Shown in pieces: positions 37,202 to 46,296 of a DNA stretch of 64,000 nucleotides. Source of the stretch: Fibrobacterota bacterium (GTDB lineage: Bacteria > Fibrobacterota > Chitinivibrionia > Chitinivibrionales > Chitinispirillaceae); assembly GCA_023436145.1 (NCBI GenBank), contig JAEZKP010000033.1, positions 62,001 to 126,000 of the forward strand. Direction: 5' to 3'. The first letter of the stretch is position 1. Each line of letters starts with the position of its first letter. A program made the translations under genes and the position numbers. The notes under the pieces were generated by a model, which was not told where the DNA came from, did no database searches, and saw only the letters and a list, made by a program, of their open reading frames with translations.

Positions 37202-37297
37202 GTTATGCCATGAAGAATGGCAGATGTGTGTGATGATGATGGGGTATCAGGCGTAAGCCTGAGGTAAAGGGAACCGAAAGGTTCCCTTTATTTTTTG
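37202..37297 (+). ncRNA. Candidate structured small RNA, ~96 nt
   Basis: In the 324-bp gap between convergent genes there are three perfect stem-loops in a row. Stem 1 is TGCCAT/ATGGCA (37206-37222, 5-nt loop). Stem 2 is TCAGGC/GCCTGA with a GTAA GNRA tetraloop (37247-37262). Stem 3 is AAAGGGAACC/GGTTCCCTTT with a GAAA tetraloop (37266-37289), followed by ATTTTTT, a textbook intrinsic terminator. A promoter-like pair ends 7 bp upstream. No coding gene follows on this strand, so it is not a leader. A 7-codon ORF starting at 37211 lies across stem 1; whether it is translated is unknown. I do not recognise an RNA family. Confidence 0.6.
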
Positions 37298-37339
37298 TAT
37301 ACATCCATTCAATTATTCAATCCTCAATCAGCAAGCGAT

Positions 37340-38068
37340 CTACTGGTTCAAAGAATTTTTTATTACCGCATGAGCCTTCTGGCAGATTTCTGCTTTTGTA
37401 GTCTGGGGGCAAATATCTATGGGATCTCCAATTTTCAGATAAATAGTACCAGGATTGATTCTTAAGGATTTTTTGGGCAACCGCGACATCGCATCTTTAA
37501 TTGTGAGTGGAACGACCTGAACACCTGCCTGCAGTGCCAGGGCAAAACTTCCCTGCTTAAACTCCCCTACTGTGCCATCCGGACTGCGAGTACCTTCTGG
37601 AAAAAGTATTAAAGAAGTGTTGAGTTTCTGAAGATGTCTCACTGCTTTATCGATAGACTCTCTGGCCTTACGGGGATTTGATCTGTCGATGCAGATATGT
37701 CCCATTGCCGAAAGACCCCATCCAAAAAAGGGAATCATAAATAATTCTTTTTTAGCAATAAAGCTTACATAATGCTTTAATCCGGCAATAATCGCCGGAA
37801 TATCAAGGGCGCTCTGATGATTGGAAATAAAAACGTAGCGTCTGGAAAGATCCAGTTTCTCCAGACCATCCACGCTAATTTTAACTCCACCCATCCACAA
37901 AAGATGTATTGTCCATAGCCGACCGATGCATCTGGAAATGGAAGGAGCAAACAGGTTGAAAAAAATACATCCCACACTGTAAACTACCGTACTGCAGATA
38001 ACCCATACCAGAAAAAGAGGAATCCGGAGTAACTCAATAAAGTTCAGGCTGCATTTTTGCCTATCCAT
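37340..38068 (-). CDS. plsC: 1-acyl-sn-glycerol-3-phosphate acyltransferase
   Basis: 242 aa with an N-terminal membrane segment (LLRIPLFLVWVICSTVVYSV). Acyltransferase motifs are in order: NHQSALD (catalytic NHx4D), the ICIDRSNPRKA block, FPEGTRS and VVPLTI. It adds the second acyl chain to lysophosphatidate at the inner membrane. Its ATG lies inside the last codons of dnaE (25-base overlap in another frame), so it is translationally coupled to the polymerase gene. Confidence 0.95.
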   Translation of the reverse strand: MDRQKCSLNFIELLRIPLFLVWVICSTVVYSVGCIFFNLFAPSISRCIGRLWTIHLLWMGGVKISVDGLEKLDLSRRYVFISNHQSALDIPAIIAGLKHYVSFIAKKELFMIPFFGWGLSAMGHICIDRSNPRKARESIDKAVRHLQKLNTSLILFPEGTRSPDGTVGEFKQGSFALALQAGVQVVPLTIKDAMSRLPKKSLRINPGTIYLKIGDPIDICPQTTKAEICQKAHAVIKNSLNQ

Positions 38069-41000
38069 ACATTTTCCTTTCCGATTTTGGCCCGAAGTTG
38101 CTTAATAGTCTCATCTGCAGCGTTAACTTTTATATTTCTGGAACGGATTTTACATTCGGTCCTATCTGCTGTTAGTAAATGAATTACCAAAGAACATTCA
38201 CCTTTCATATTTGAACACTGTTTATAAATATCCAGAATAAATTCCTTTTCCAATGCCTGGGTATTAAGCTGAATGTGGACACTGCGGGCTAATTTTTCTC
38301 TGCTTTCTGAAAGATAGATACAATTTTCAACCCTCAATTTGGGTTTCTCTTCACCGTCGCGTTTGCTTATCTGCCCATGAACCAGCACCATATTATCTAC
38401 AGCAAGCAGATGGCTGAATTTTTCATAGGCATCCCCGAACACAAGAAGTTCGATCGATCCCTCGAAATCCTCCAGTTCCAGAAACGCCATACTTCTGCCA
38501 TCTCGTTGAGTATGGGTTTTAAGGCTGGTGATAAGCCCTCCCACGGTAACAGCTGCGGAATCTTTAAGTTCAGATAGAGCCTCTGCCTTTAGCGAGGTGG
38601 ATGAAAAGCCCTTAATTTCATCTCTATAACGGTCAAGAGGGTGTCCACTTATGTAAAAACCCAGAATTTCCTTTTCCCGTTGCAACAGCTGGTTATAAGG
38701 CCATGGCTCTGTATCAGGTAAAGAAGGCTCAGGAATTGCAGTTTCAACTGCATTTTCTGAACCTGTAAAGAAGTTTTCAAACAGATTAACCTGTCCTGAC
38801 AATCGTTCTTTCTGAAAACTTCCCCCATACTCAATGGCCTTATCGATAGAATCAAAAAGCTGTGCCCGTGTTCCCTGAAGACTGTCCAGTGCACCGGCAC
38901 AGATAAGCGATTCCAGACATTTTTTATTTACAACTCTTAAATCTACAGATTTAGCCATATCAAATATCGAGTTGAATTTTCCTTTTTTAGAGCGTGCTTC
39001 AATAATTGATTCTCCACCCTTACCTACATTTTTTATTGCACCCATGCCCAGACGGATATTTTTGTTGTCAATGCTGCATTCGATATCGCTTGAATTGACA
39101 TCAGGTGGAAGAATCTTTATACCCATGCGTTCTGCTTCATTTTTCATGACCAGAAAGCTATCCTGATTACCTATCCAGGAAGTCAGGTTGGCAGTCATAT
39201 ATTCCAGAGGGTAATGTGCCTTCAGATATGCTGCCTGATAAGAAACATGGGCATAAACAGTAGCATGGGCTTTATTAAACCCATACTCTGCAAATTTGGC
39301 CATTAAATCGAATACATCTTTGGCAATTTTCGAATTAATGCCTTTAGCAACAGCACCATCTACAAATTTTTTACCCATCTCCTCCATGACATCGGCTTTT
39401 TTCTTTCCCATAGCTTTACGCAATACATCTGCCTGACCCAGAGTAAAGCCACCCATTTTTTGAGCGATACGCATTACCTGTTCTTGATAGATAATAACCC
39501 CGTATGTGACATCCAGAATCTCTGCTAGCATTGGGTGAAGATACACCACCTCTTCTTTTCCATGCTTTCGAAGAATATAGGTATCGATATTATCCATAGG
39601 GCCCGGCCGATACAGAGCTGTCATGGCAATGAGGTCTTCTACACAGGTGGGTTTGAGCTTGCGCAGATAGTCCTGCATACCATTTGACTCAAACTGAAAT
39701 ACACCTGTTGTCTCACCTTTGCCAAAAAGTTCATATGTATCGGGATCTCCGTCTTCAAGTTTCCAGAGATCTATTTTTTTCTGATGATATTTTTGAATGA
39801 GCCTTAGGGTTTCCTGTAGTACAGTCAAGGTGCGAAGTCCAAGGAAGTCCATTTTTATAAGACCGACTTTTTCCACATAATTCATATCGAATTGTGTCAT
39901 CACAATATCTGCACCGGGTTGCTTGAAAAGTGGCGCCCAGTTAACTACATCAGCCGGCGCAATAATAACCCCTCCGGCATGCATCCCGGCTTGTCTGCAG
40001 AGTCCCTCAAGTACTTCGGCATGACGAAAAAGCTCAGTGTATTGAGTGTTACTTTTAATAACACTAACCAGTTCATTGTTTGCAGCGAGAGATTTTTCCA
40101 GGTTTTTCTCATTCACCATTGCAGACAAACGGTTTGAATCTGCGACAGTGATTCCCATGACTCTGGCCACATCCTTTACTACCATCTTGGCTTTCATTCT
40201 GCCGAAATTGATTATCTGACAGACCGCATCACGGCCATATTTCTGAATAACATAATCGATGACTTTATAGCGGTCCCGATCTGCAAAATCAATATCAGCA
40301 TCAGGCATGGATACTCGTTCGGGGTTGAGAAACCGTTCAAAGATCAGATCGAATTTGATCGGATCAACACTTGTTATCCCAATGACAAATGCAACCAGAC
40401 TTCCGGCAGCAGAACCTCGACACCCCACCATAACTCCCATTTTCTGAGCAGCCAGTACAAAGTCCCTTACGATAAGGAAATAACCAGCAAACCCCATTGA
40501 GCAGATTATCTGCAACTCATAATTCAGGCGCTCTTCCAATACTGGTGTAATCTCTGTATATTTCTCATTAACCCCCATTCTGGCAAGTGCTGTCAGATAT
40601 TCTTCAGGATTCGAAAACCCCTGGGGAACTTCCGGTACCGGAAGTTGTGGTTTGGCTTTTATTGAAACATTGCATCTTTCAGCAATTTCTACTGTGTTAC
40701 TCAAGGCTTCGGGTATCTCCGGAAACAGTGCGGCCATCTCTTCTGCCGATTTGTAATAAAGCTGATCGGTAGGAAAGCGAAATCTTTTGGGGTCGCTTAA
40801 AGTAGTACCGGTTTGAATACACAGAAGCAGTTCGTGGGACTGAGCATCCTCTTTACGGAGATAGTGTGCATCATTAGCTACTATAAAAGGTACTCCCATC
40901 TCCCGGCCAAGACAAACCATCTCATCGAAGGCGATTTTCTCCTCCTCCATACCATGATTCTGGAGTTCAAAGTAGAAGTTCCCTTCACCAAAGATAGAAA

Positions 41001-41493
41001 GATATTCCTCTGTAATAGCCTTTGCCTGAGCACGGTTTCCCTGTAGTAATGCCCTGGGAACAGCACCCGCAACACATGCAGATGTAGCTATCAATCCTTC
41101 ACTGCATTGTCTGAGGATGTCAATATCTATGCGCGGCTTATAATAGAAACCTTCAGTATAACCAATACTGCTCAGACGCATCAGATTTTTCCACCCGGTG
41201 TTATTGGCAGCCAGTAAAATCAGATGATAATAGGAATACTCATCTTTAATGGTACTTTTTTCAAACCGGGATTTAGGAGCAAGGTATGCCTCCAGTCCCA
41301 AAACCGGTTTTATTTCAAATGCTTTACAAGTCTCAAAAAATTCAACAGCACCAAACAGACCGCCATGATCCGTCAAAGCTACGGCAGGCATTCCATACTC
41401 AGCAGTCTTTTTAACCAGGTCCTTTATCCGTATTGCTCCATCCAGAAAGCTGTATTCAGTATGTGTATGAAGATGTACAAATCCGCTGCTCAT
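38044..41493 (-). CDS. dnaE: DNA polymerase III alpha subunit
   Basis: 1149 aa. The N-terminal PHP domain is FVHLHTHTEYSFLDG, with the metal-binding His residues kept. The palm carries the catalytic MPDADIDFADRDR, and the HhH region has AFAEYGFNKAHA-type sequence. A C-terminal OB-fold (AVTVGGLITSLKTHTQRDGRSMAFLELEDFEGSIE) follows. It is the replicative polymerase. Length and order fit the DnaE1 type rather than PolC or DnaE2. The start overlaps the upstream gene stop in ATGA, and plsC overlaps its 3' end, making a three-gene coupled operon. Confidence 0.98.
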   Translation of the reverse strand: MSSGFVHLHTHTEYSFLDGAIRIKDLVKKTAEYGMPAVALTDHGGLFGAVEFFETCKAFEIKPVLGLEAYLAPKSRFEKSTIKDEYSYYHLILLAANNTGWKNLMRLSSIGYTEGFYYKPRIDIDILRQCSEGLIATSACVAGAVPRALLQGNRAQAKAITEEYLSIFGEGNFYFELQNHGMEEEKIAFDEMVCLGREMGVPFIVANDAHYLRKEDAQSHELLLCIQTGTTLSDPKRFRFPTDQLYYKSAEEMAALFPEIPEALSNTVEIAERCNVSIKAKPQLPVPEVPQGFSNPEEYLTALARMGVNEKYTEITPVLEERLNYELQIICSMGFAGYFLIVRDFVLAAQKMGVMVGCRGSAAGSLVAFVIGITSVDPIKFDLIFERFLNPERVSMPDADIDFADRDRYKVIDYVIQKYGRDAVCQIINFGRMKAKMVVKDVARVMGITVADSNRLSAMVNEKNLEKSLAANNELVSVIKSNTQYTELFRHAEVLEGLCRQAGMHAGGVIIAPADVVNWAPLFKQPGADIVMTQFDMNYVEKVGLIKMDFLGLRTLTVLQETLRLIQKYHQKKIDLWKLEDGDPDTYELFGKGETTGVFQFESNGMQDYLRKLKPTCVEDLIAMTALYRPGPMDNIDTYILRKHGKEEVVYLHPMLAEILDVTYGVIIYQEQVMRIAQKMGGFTLGQADVLRKAMGKKKADVMEEMGKKFVDGAVAKGINSKIAKDVFDLMAKFAEYGFNKAHATVYAHVSYQAAYLKAHYPLEYMTANLTSWIGNQDSFLVMKNEAERMGIKILPPDVNSSDIECSIDNKNIRLGMGAIKNVGKGGESIIEARSKKGKFNSIFDMAKSVDLRVVNKKCLESLICAGALDSLQGTRAQLFDSIDKAIEYGGSFQKERLSGQVNLFENFFTGSENAVETAIPEPSLPDTEPWPYNQLLQREKEILGFYISGHPLDRYRDEIKGFSSTSLKAEALSELKDSAAVTVGGLITSLKTHTQRDGRSMAFLELEDFEGSIELLVFGDAYEKFSHLLAVDNMVLVHGQISKRDGEEKPKLRVENCIYLSESREKLARSVHIQLNTQALEKEFILDIYKQCSNMKGECSLVIHLLTADRTECKIRSRNIKVNAADETIKQLRAKIGKENVWIGKNAA

Positions 41494-43274
41494 CTTTGCA
41501 AAACTCCGATCTTGCGAATCTTTTTAAGGTAAAACATTTTTCTTGATTTTGTACGGGTAACTTCACCCTCAAATGCAGGATCTATACCTTTTTGAAAGGA
41601 GAGTGGTTTTACCATATAGATCCCCGGTTTCAAATACGGACTACCCTCATAATCAAAGCTTATAACAGCACCGGTCAGAATTGCGTAATCGATTACATGA
41701 ACAATCTCACTGGTGTCCAGAGCCTTCATTTCACTGCCGTATTTGGTTCCCCTCATAGGTGAAGCAGCTTGATCTGCAGGCTTCTCAACTTCAGTAATAG
41801 GTACCCAGGACTCAACCGGAGTTTGAGTTTCTTCAACAATCGGATGCGCAGTACCGATGAATTTATCCTGACCGGGCATACGGGTATCAAAACCCAGGCT
41901 CTGCAGTATTTCTTTTACTTTATCTTCACTTCCCTTTTTGATTCTGAAAACAGCATCTGCGCTGACAGGCTCAAGATAGATTTTCAGGGGTTCGTAAGAA
42001 TTTATCTGCATGGTCACCTTTTCATCACTGGACACAAGCATATTATGATCTGTCATGTATAGTCTTAAAAACTCCCGGATCCATTCACGGACTGTTTCCA
42101 GCACATTCAAAGGAGCCTTCCAACCATTCAGCCAATCCATAATCTGCTCCGGATCAACTCCCCGGGTGCAGGTATCCAATATGATTTGTTTACTGATTTT
42201 ACCCCAGTAAACACGGTCCAATGATTGCAATGTTCCGAGTTCATTAAATCGGAAAAGCTCTGAGGGATCGACCTCCTGAGGAATTATGGTCGAGAAATTC
42301 GGCATGACAATGATTTGCTGTTTCTTATCTGCAGCCTGCTTCAAGGCTTGTTTTGATTTACAGAACACAATGGACTCACCCTTATGACGCAACTCAATAA
42401 GGCCGCAGAACCAGAGCGCGTATAACGCGTCAAGCGCATCCGGGAGATCCTGCCGGGGAAATACACTGCTGGAAATCCAGTTGTTATCCGATTTGATAAG
42501 ATTTAAGATCAATTCACGATTCCAGCCACCGCTATAATCAAAACAAAACAACTCTATTTCATAAATACGCTCTGCTATTTTCTCTGTAAGCCAACCACAA
42601 AACGACGGTAAAATCAGTTGATATCCAGTATCTGTTTCTATCAACAATTTTCTTTTCTGAAGATAGGCCAGGGCTAAAGAGTAGACGTATTCATTTTTAC
42701 CCGCATTACATGCACTTACCAGCTTCTTAAGCAGCATCATAGAGGTCCGGTTAATGCCCCCGCTTCGTTTTTTACCGATACTGCCCTGAAGACACAAAGC
42801 GGCTATAGTGGTAATATCATTTAATACTCTCCAGGGAAATGTCTCGCTGGGTGGAGCTTCATTCTCTACAACTGAAGTGCTGCGCAGAACCTTAATAAAT
42901 TCGGGGTACAGATGCTTCTCAAATTGACTGAATCCAAATATTCGCACAACCCCATTATTTAACACTGCCCCATAGGTAAGAAAAGTAAGCAGAAGCGGAT
43001 CATCAAATACATTTGATGTATTCAGAGTGATTCCATGGTGGCCACTGAGATAGACCTGTGCACAACGAAGCTGCAGATCAGGAGGCAGCTGCAGATATCT
43101 TTTCCTCAATGCTTCCGGAGTACTGAATTTTCTGACCGCATCCTCAATCATACTGGATGAAAGAATTTTTCTTGGGCCCTCTACCCCCTCCAGAAAATGT
43201 TCTATTACCCACTGTGATGGAAGCTTTTTTATATAATCGATAAAATCCAGTGCACCTGGTTTATTCACCTTCAT
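41490..43274 (-). CDS. XPB/Ssl2 N-terminal-like (Helicase_C_3) domain protein
   Basis: 594 aa, no helicase motors (no Walker A/DEAD box). The middle region IIVMPNFSTIIPQEVDPSELFRFNELGTLQSLDRVYWGKISK resembles the helicase-associated XPB/Ssl2-like N-terminal domain (vvvQPnFeill... SlDrv). The C-terminal ~100 residues (AILTGAVISFDYEG...VKPLSFQKG) look WYL-like. Such proteins are usually paired with DNA-repair helicases; here it is translationally coupled to dnaE by a 4-base ATGA overlap. A DNA-binding or replication-linked role is plausible, but no function is established. No SD better than GGAAC is seen before ATG. Confidence 0.65.
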   Translation of the reverse strand: MKVNKPGALDFIDYIKKLPSQWVIEHFLEGVEGPRKILSSSMIEDAVRKFSTPEALRKRYLQLPPDLQLRCAQVYLSGHHGITLNTSNVFDDPLLLTFLTYGAVLNNGVVRIFGFSQFEKHLYPEFIKVLRSTSVVENEAPPSETFPWRVLNDITTIAALCLQGSIGKKRSGGINRTSMMLLKKLVSACNAGKNEYVYSLALAYLQKRKLLIETDTGYQLILPSFCGWLTEKIAERIYEIELFCFDYSGGWNRELILNLIKSDNNWISSSVFPRQDLPDALDALYALWFCGLIELRHKGESIVFCKSKQALKQAADKKQQIIVMPNFSTIIPQEVDPSELFRFNELGTLQSLDRVYWGKISKQIILDTCTRGVDPEQIMDWLNGWKAPLNVLETVREWIREFLRLYMTDHNMLVSSDEKVTMQINSYEPLKIYLEPVSADAVFRIKKGSEDKVKEILQSLGFDTRMPGQDKFIGTAHPIVEETQTPVESWVPITEVEKPADQAASPMRGTKYGSEMKALDTSEIVHVIDYAILTGAVISFDYEGSPYLKPGIYMVKPLSFQKGIDPAFEGEVTRTKSRKMFYLKKIRKIGVLQR

Positions 43275-43549
43275 GTTCCGAATCGGCTAGCTTTACATGT
43301 ACATTTCAGGAATCTTAAGTTACAATCTTTGAAAATAAATGTTGGCACGTTTTAAATGGTGGTTCATTGAATCACCCACCAGTATCCAGTCCAACTATGC
43401 AGTAATCCAGTCCACCACACTTCAGTTTTAACCGCAAAATACTGCTTCTGCGTTGCAGTATGGTTCTCACAAGCACTATATTTCACATTTTAGCAGAATA
43501 ATGCACTTAAAAACAGTTTCTGCAACCATATTTAAAGGGGAGTAAAACT

Positions 43550-43816
43550 ATGGTGGATAAAGAATTGCTGAACATCCTTTGTTGTCCTGAGACTAAACAG
43601 GATCTGGAGCTGGCCGATCAGGGGCTAATCGACAAAATAAACCAGTTGATCAAAAAAGGAGCACTAAAAAACAGAGCTGGTGAGCAGATAAAAGACCCAA
43701 TAGATGCAGGTCTAATAAGAGAAGACCGCAAATATCTTTATCCTGTCAGAGAAGACATTCCAATTCTGCTTATCGATGAATCCATAATCATGGAAGAAGT
43801 AGAGTCTAAATCCTGA
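43550..43816 (+). CDS. Trm112-family small protein
   Basis: 88 aa with AAAGGGGAG upstream of ATG. It starts DKELLNILCCPETKQDLEL and ends with YPVREDIPILLIDES, both hallmarks of the Trm112/YcaR family. Only the first Cys pair is present; the second zinc pair seen in some members is missing. In eukaryotes and archaea Trm112 activates methyltransferases; bacterial YcaR-type proteins are poorly known. It is monocistronic between convergent or divergent neighbours. The 275-bp upstream gap has a weak promoter-like TTGCAG/TATATT and two copies of ATCCAGTCCA. Confidence 0.88.
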   Translation: MVDKELLNILCCPETKQDLELADQGLIDKINQLIKKGALKNRAGEQIKDPIDAGLIREDRKYLYPVREDIPILLIDESIIMEEVESKS

Positions 43817-43910
43817 ACATTTCCAACCGGGAACTGTTTTCTGAAATTTTTCTGAACTGATTACTACATTAGACAGTCTTCCCGGGAGTAACCCAATAAC
43901 CACTTCATTG

Positions 43911-43932
43911 TGAGTCTTTTTCTCAAGACTCA
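43911..43932. terminator. Stem-loop between convergent genes, possible terminator
   Basis: Perfect 8-bp arms TGAGTCTT/AAGACTCA with a 6-nt loop, 6 bp before the stop of the membrane protein gene on the minus strand and 95 bp after the Trm112 gene. No strong T-tract follows on either side, so efficiency is doubtful. Confidence 0.45.
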
Positions 43933-43938
43933 GTCCTG

Positions 43939-44556
43939 TTATTTACCCGGCAACTTTTTTCTGTTTTTTCTCTCCCGGATTTTTGCATTAAGAACAAGAT
44001 AGATAACGATCAGAATAATTATTAACACAGCCCGGAGAATCAGTGATCCTAAAGACACCTCTTTTTGACCATTTTTTGAACCGGATATTTGCAATGGTGA
44101 TAGCGAATCGCCGCAGTCGCTTTGACCAGTCAGCACAAATCTGTAATTACCTGCGCTATCCAGATTAATGCTTTCCCAGGGGATAAGCCACTCAAGATTG
44201 ATTATTCCCTGACTGTCAAAAGTTTTGCGATCAACCTTGTAAATGCTGCTTTCTGAGGATGGGATCTTAAACTGAATAGGTTTAGTACCGGAAGGCTGCT
44301 GTAAAAAAAATGTCCAGGAAGAGCAGCTCACAGCACTATCCGAACGAATGTAACCGGAAAAACCTTCCGGAGTAATAATGGCATCTACATACCAGAGCTG
44401 ATCTTTATTTTTCCAGACAACAGCATTTTGGGCATTCCATTCTAACAAAAAGCCATCCAGCTGTATTCGTCGTCCTTGATGATCCACAGTGATGGATTGA
44501 TCGGCAAGTGTACCTGCAGATAAAAGCAGAATATTGAAAAGCATTAATAGGAACAT
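43939..44556 (-). CDS. Unknown envelope protein with signal peptide and C-terminal TM
   Basis: 205 aa from ATG 44554-44556, chosen because AGAGGA sits 6 nt upstream and a signal peptide (FLLMLFNILLLSAGTLA) starts at once; a longer frame begins at GTG 44613. The central ~120 residues have a beta-rich, CBM9/DOMON-like feel (ITVDHQGRRIQLDGFLLEWNA ... INLEWLIPWESI). A single TM (LILRAVLIIILIVIYLVL) and a basic tail (KIRERKNRKK) end the protein. It is therefore probably inner-membrane with the domain in the periplasm. It is last in a run after PEGA and FGE-fold genes. Function unknown. Confidence 0.7.
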   Translation of the reverse strand: MFLLMLFNILLLSAGTLADQSITVDHQGRRIQLDGFLLEWNAQNAVVWKNKDQLWYVDAIITPEGFSGYIRSDSAVSCSSWTFFLQQPSGTKPIQFKIPSSESSIYKVDRKTFDSQGIINLEWLIPWESINLDSAGNYRFVLTGQSDCGDSLSPLQISGSKNGQKEVSLGSLILRAVLIIILIVIYLVLNAKIRERKNRKKLPGK

Positions 44557-44587
44557 AAATTTTCCTCTGAAACGTCTCTTCAGATCA

Positions 44588-45358
44588 TTATCTGGCGCAA
44601 CGGAACCCGACACTTATTTCAGCATAATCGGGAGAAAACCAGTGACGGTTTGAAATGCGGAGCTGGGCCGGGCCACTGTAAAATCCTCCACCTCTTATGA
44701 CTCTGTAAAAACCGGCATCCGGACCAGATGGGTCCTTATTTTGTGACATCGAATAATAATCTTTATCATAATAATCCCTGGTCCACTCCCAGGCATTTCC
44801 TGTCATATCATGAAAGCCCCAGTTATTTGGCTCATAAGATCCAGCATTTTTAAGCTGGTCATTAAAAGCACAATTTTCTTTTGATGGCGATGAATTACCC
44901 CAGGAATAACGGTTTAGGGTCCCTGCTCTGGCGGCATACTCCCATTGAGCTTCAGATGGAAGTCTTAACCCTTTCGATCTGCAGTATGCTGCAGCCTGGT
45001 GCCACGTAACGCAAACCACCGGTTTGTCCGGGCTTCGATAGCTCTCAGGAATCGTGACGCTTACAAATCTGCTGCCGTTCCAGACCAGACACTTCCCATC
45101 GTCATAATGAGCCGGAGTACAAGCTCCAGAACGAACACAGGAATCATACTGGGCGACACTTACCTCGTATTTACCTAATTTGAAAGCAGAAAGTGAAACC
45201 TCATGCTCTGGTTTCTCATCCTCCTCAGCATCATCTCCAGAGTTTCCCATGACATAAGTCCCTTCACTCAAAGAGATATACTGGCTATAAAGTTGTGAAA
45301 ACATTATAAGAACGAGAAATTGCCAGAGTAAGAATTTGGAGATCATCGGGCAAATCAT
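44588..45358 (-). CDS. FGE-sulfatase (SUMF1)-fold protein, exported
   Basis: 256 aa. A signal sequence (FLLWQFLVLIMFSQLYS) is followed by the formylglycine-generating-enzyme fold: YVMGNSGDDAEEDEKPEHEV, KYEVSVAQY, PVVCVTWHQAAAYCRSKGLRLPSEAQWEYAARAG, GNAWEWTRDYY and VIRGGGFY ... SVGFRCAR. The fold is used by sulfatase activators, ergothioneine synthases and many surface proteins. The paired Cys in the C-terminal half typical of true FGE cannot be confirmed, so enzyme activity is open. It starts 8 bp after the PEGA gene stop. Confidence 0.85.
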   Translation of the reverse strand: MICPMISKFLLWQFLVLIMFSQLYSQYISLSEGTYVMGNSGDDAEEDEKPEHEVSLSAFKLGKYEVSVAQYDSCVRSGACTPAHYDDGKCLVWNGSRFVSVTIPESYRSPDKPVVCVTWHQAAAYCRSKGLRLPSEAQWEYAARAGTLNRYSWGNSSPSKENCAFNDQLKNAGSYEPNNWGFHDMTGNAWEWTRDYYDKDYYSMSQNKDPSGPDAGFYRVIRGGGFYSGPAQLRISNRHWFSPDYAEISVGFRCAR

Positions 45359-45366
45359 TTAGAAAT

Positions 45367-46065
45367 TCACTCTTTAGCTTCAATAATCAGCAATATCAGA
45401 CCAAAGAGTGCAAATGCAACTCCTGTTAGAATTCCGGTAAAACGTTTATGATGTTTTTGTGCATGGATTTCAGAAACCCTGATAGAATCCAGATAAGCCG
45501 CTGAATGTTTGAGTGTGAATCTAATTGTATCTGAAACATTGCTTTCGAGCAGATGGTTCTGTTTAATGCTCTCATAGTTTTCCATGTCCACACTGATAAC
45601 ATAATCTCCCGGCTTAAGTTGGTTGATAGAAAATGGGGATTTGCCTACAGATTTCTGATTAAGATATACAGTGGCACCGGAAGGCTCGGTTATCACATGA
45701 ATTCTGGATGGCTGCTGAAGCACAAAATGTAACTCTTTTTTCTGAATTGAATCGATCCGCAGCTCTACTTTTTTCAGATAACATCCTTTTTTCTTCAGAG
45801 TAATGATATGCACTCCGGTATCAACCCCGGAAATAATCACCGGACTTACTCCCTGAACAGAATCATTTAACAAAACTATTGCTTCAGAAGGTTCTGTACT
45901 GATTATCAGAGTGGATTTCTCACTCATACTACCTGAGTGCAGTTCTGTTTTTAAGCTATCGGGAGATAAAAGGGTATCGACTTTCAGAATGGGATCAGCA
46001 CCTGCTGCTATGGCCAGTTTCAGACATAAGCCTGAGAAGAAAACAAAGAATGGTATTTTATTCAT
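45367..46065 (-). CDS. PEGA-domain envelope protein
   Basis: 232 aa: a signal peptide (FFVFFSGLCLKLAIAAGA), then two PEGA-type repeats (LIISTEPSEAIVLLNDSVQGVSPVII and IHVITEPSGATVYLNQKSVGKSPFSI). Both have the TEPSxAxVxLN core. A C-terminal TM (ILTGVAFALFGLILLII) ends in EAKE. PEGA domains are carbohydrate- or peptidoglycan-associated surface modules. It is the first gene of a three-gene minus-strand run, divergent from lptD. Confidence 0.85.
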   Translation of the reverse strand: MNKIPFFVFFSGLCLKLAIAAGADPILKVDTLLSPDSLKTELHSGSMSEKSTLIISTEPSEAIVLLNDSVQGVSPVIISGVDTGVHIITLKKKGCYLKKVELRIDSIQKKELHFVLQQPSRIHVITEPSGATVYLNQKSVGKSPFSINQLKPGDYVISVDMENYESIKQNHLLESNVSDTIRFTLKHSAAYLDSIRVSEIHAQKHHKRFTGILTGVAFALFGLILLIIEAKE

Positions 46066-46296
46066 AATAACCTAAATATAAACCGGTAGTCAGTGGCTGT
46101 TAATGAAAAAATCTTTTAAAGAACCCTCTGCTTAAGGTTTAATATACAATCTGCCCTGAAAGTAGTATTTTCTCAACATATTAAAACGGTTGGGTTACTA
46201 TAATTGTACAACAGGAATTATTTTTAACCTGACCATTTCCATTAATGATGTAACACGCAGGATTTCATAGAACTATACCTTATAGAAAAACCGAGG

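Noticed and set aside
37202..37297. Riboswitch or leader of a downstream gene
   Set aside because: No gene follows on the plus strand; plsC is convergent. I also saw no match to known riboswitch cores.
43381..43430. Two copies of ATCCAGTCCA before the Trm112 gene as an operator
   Set aside because: Only two short imperfect copies, too far from any convincing promoter to support.
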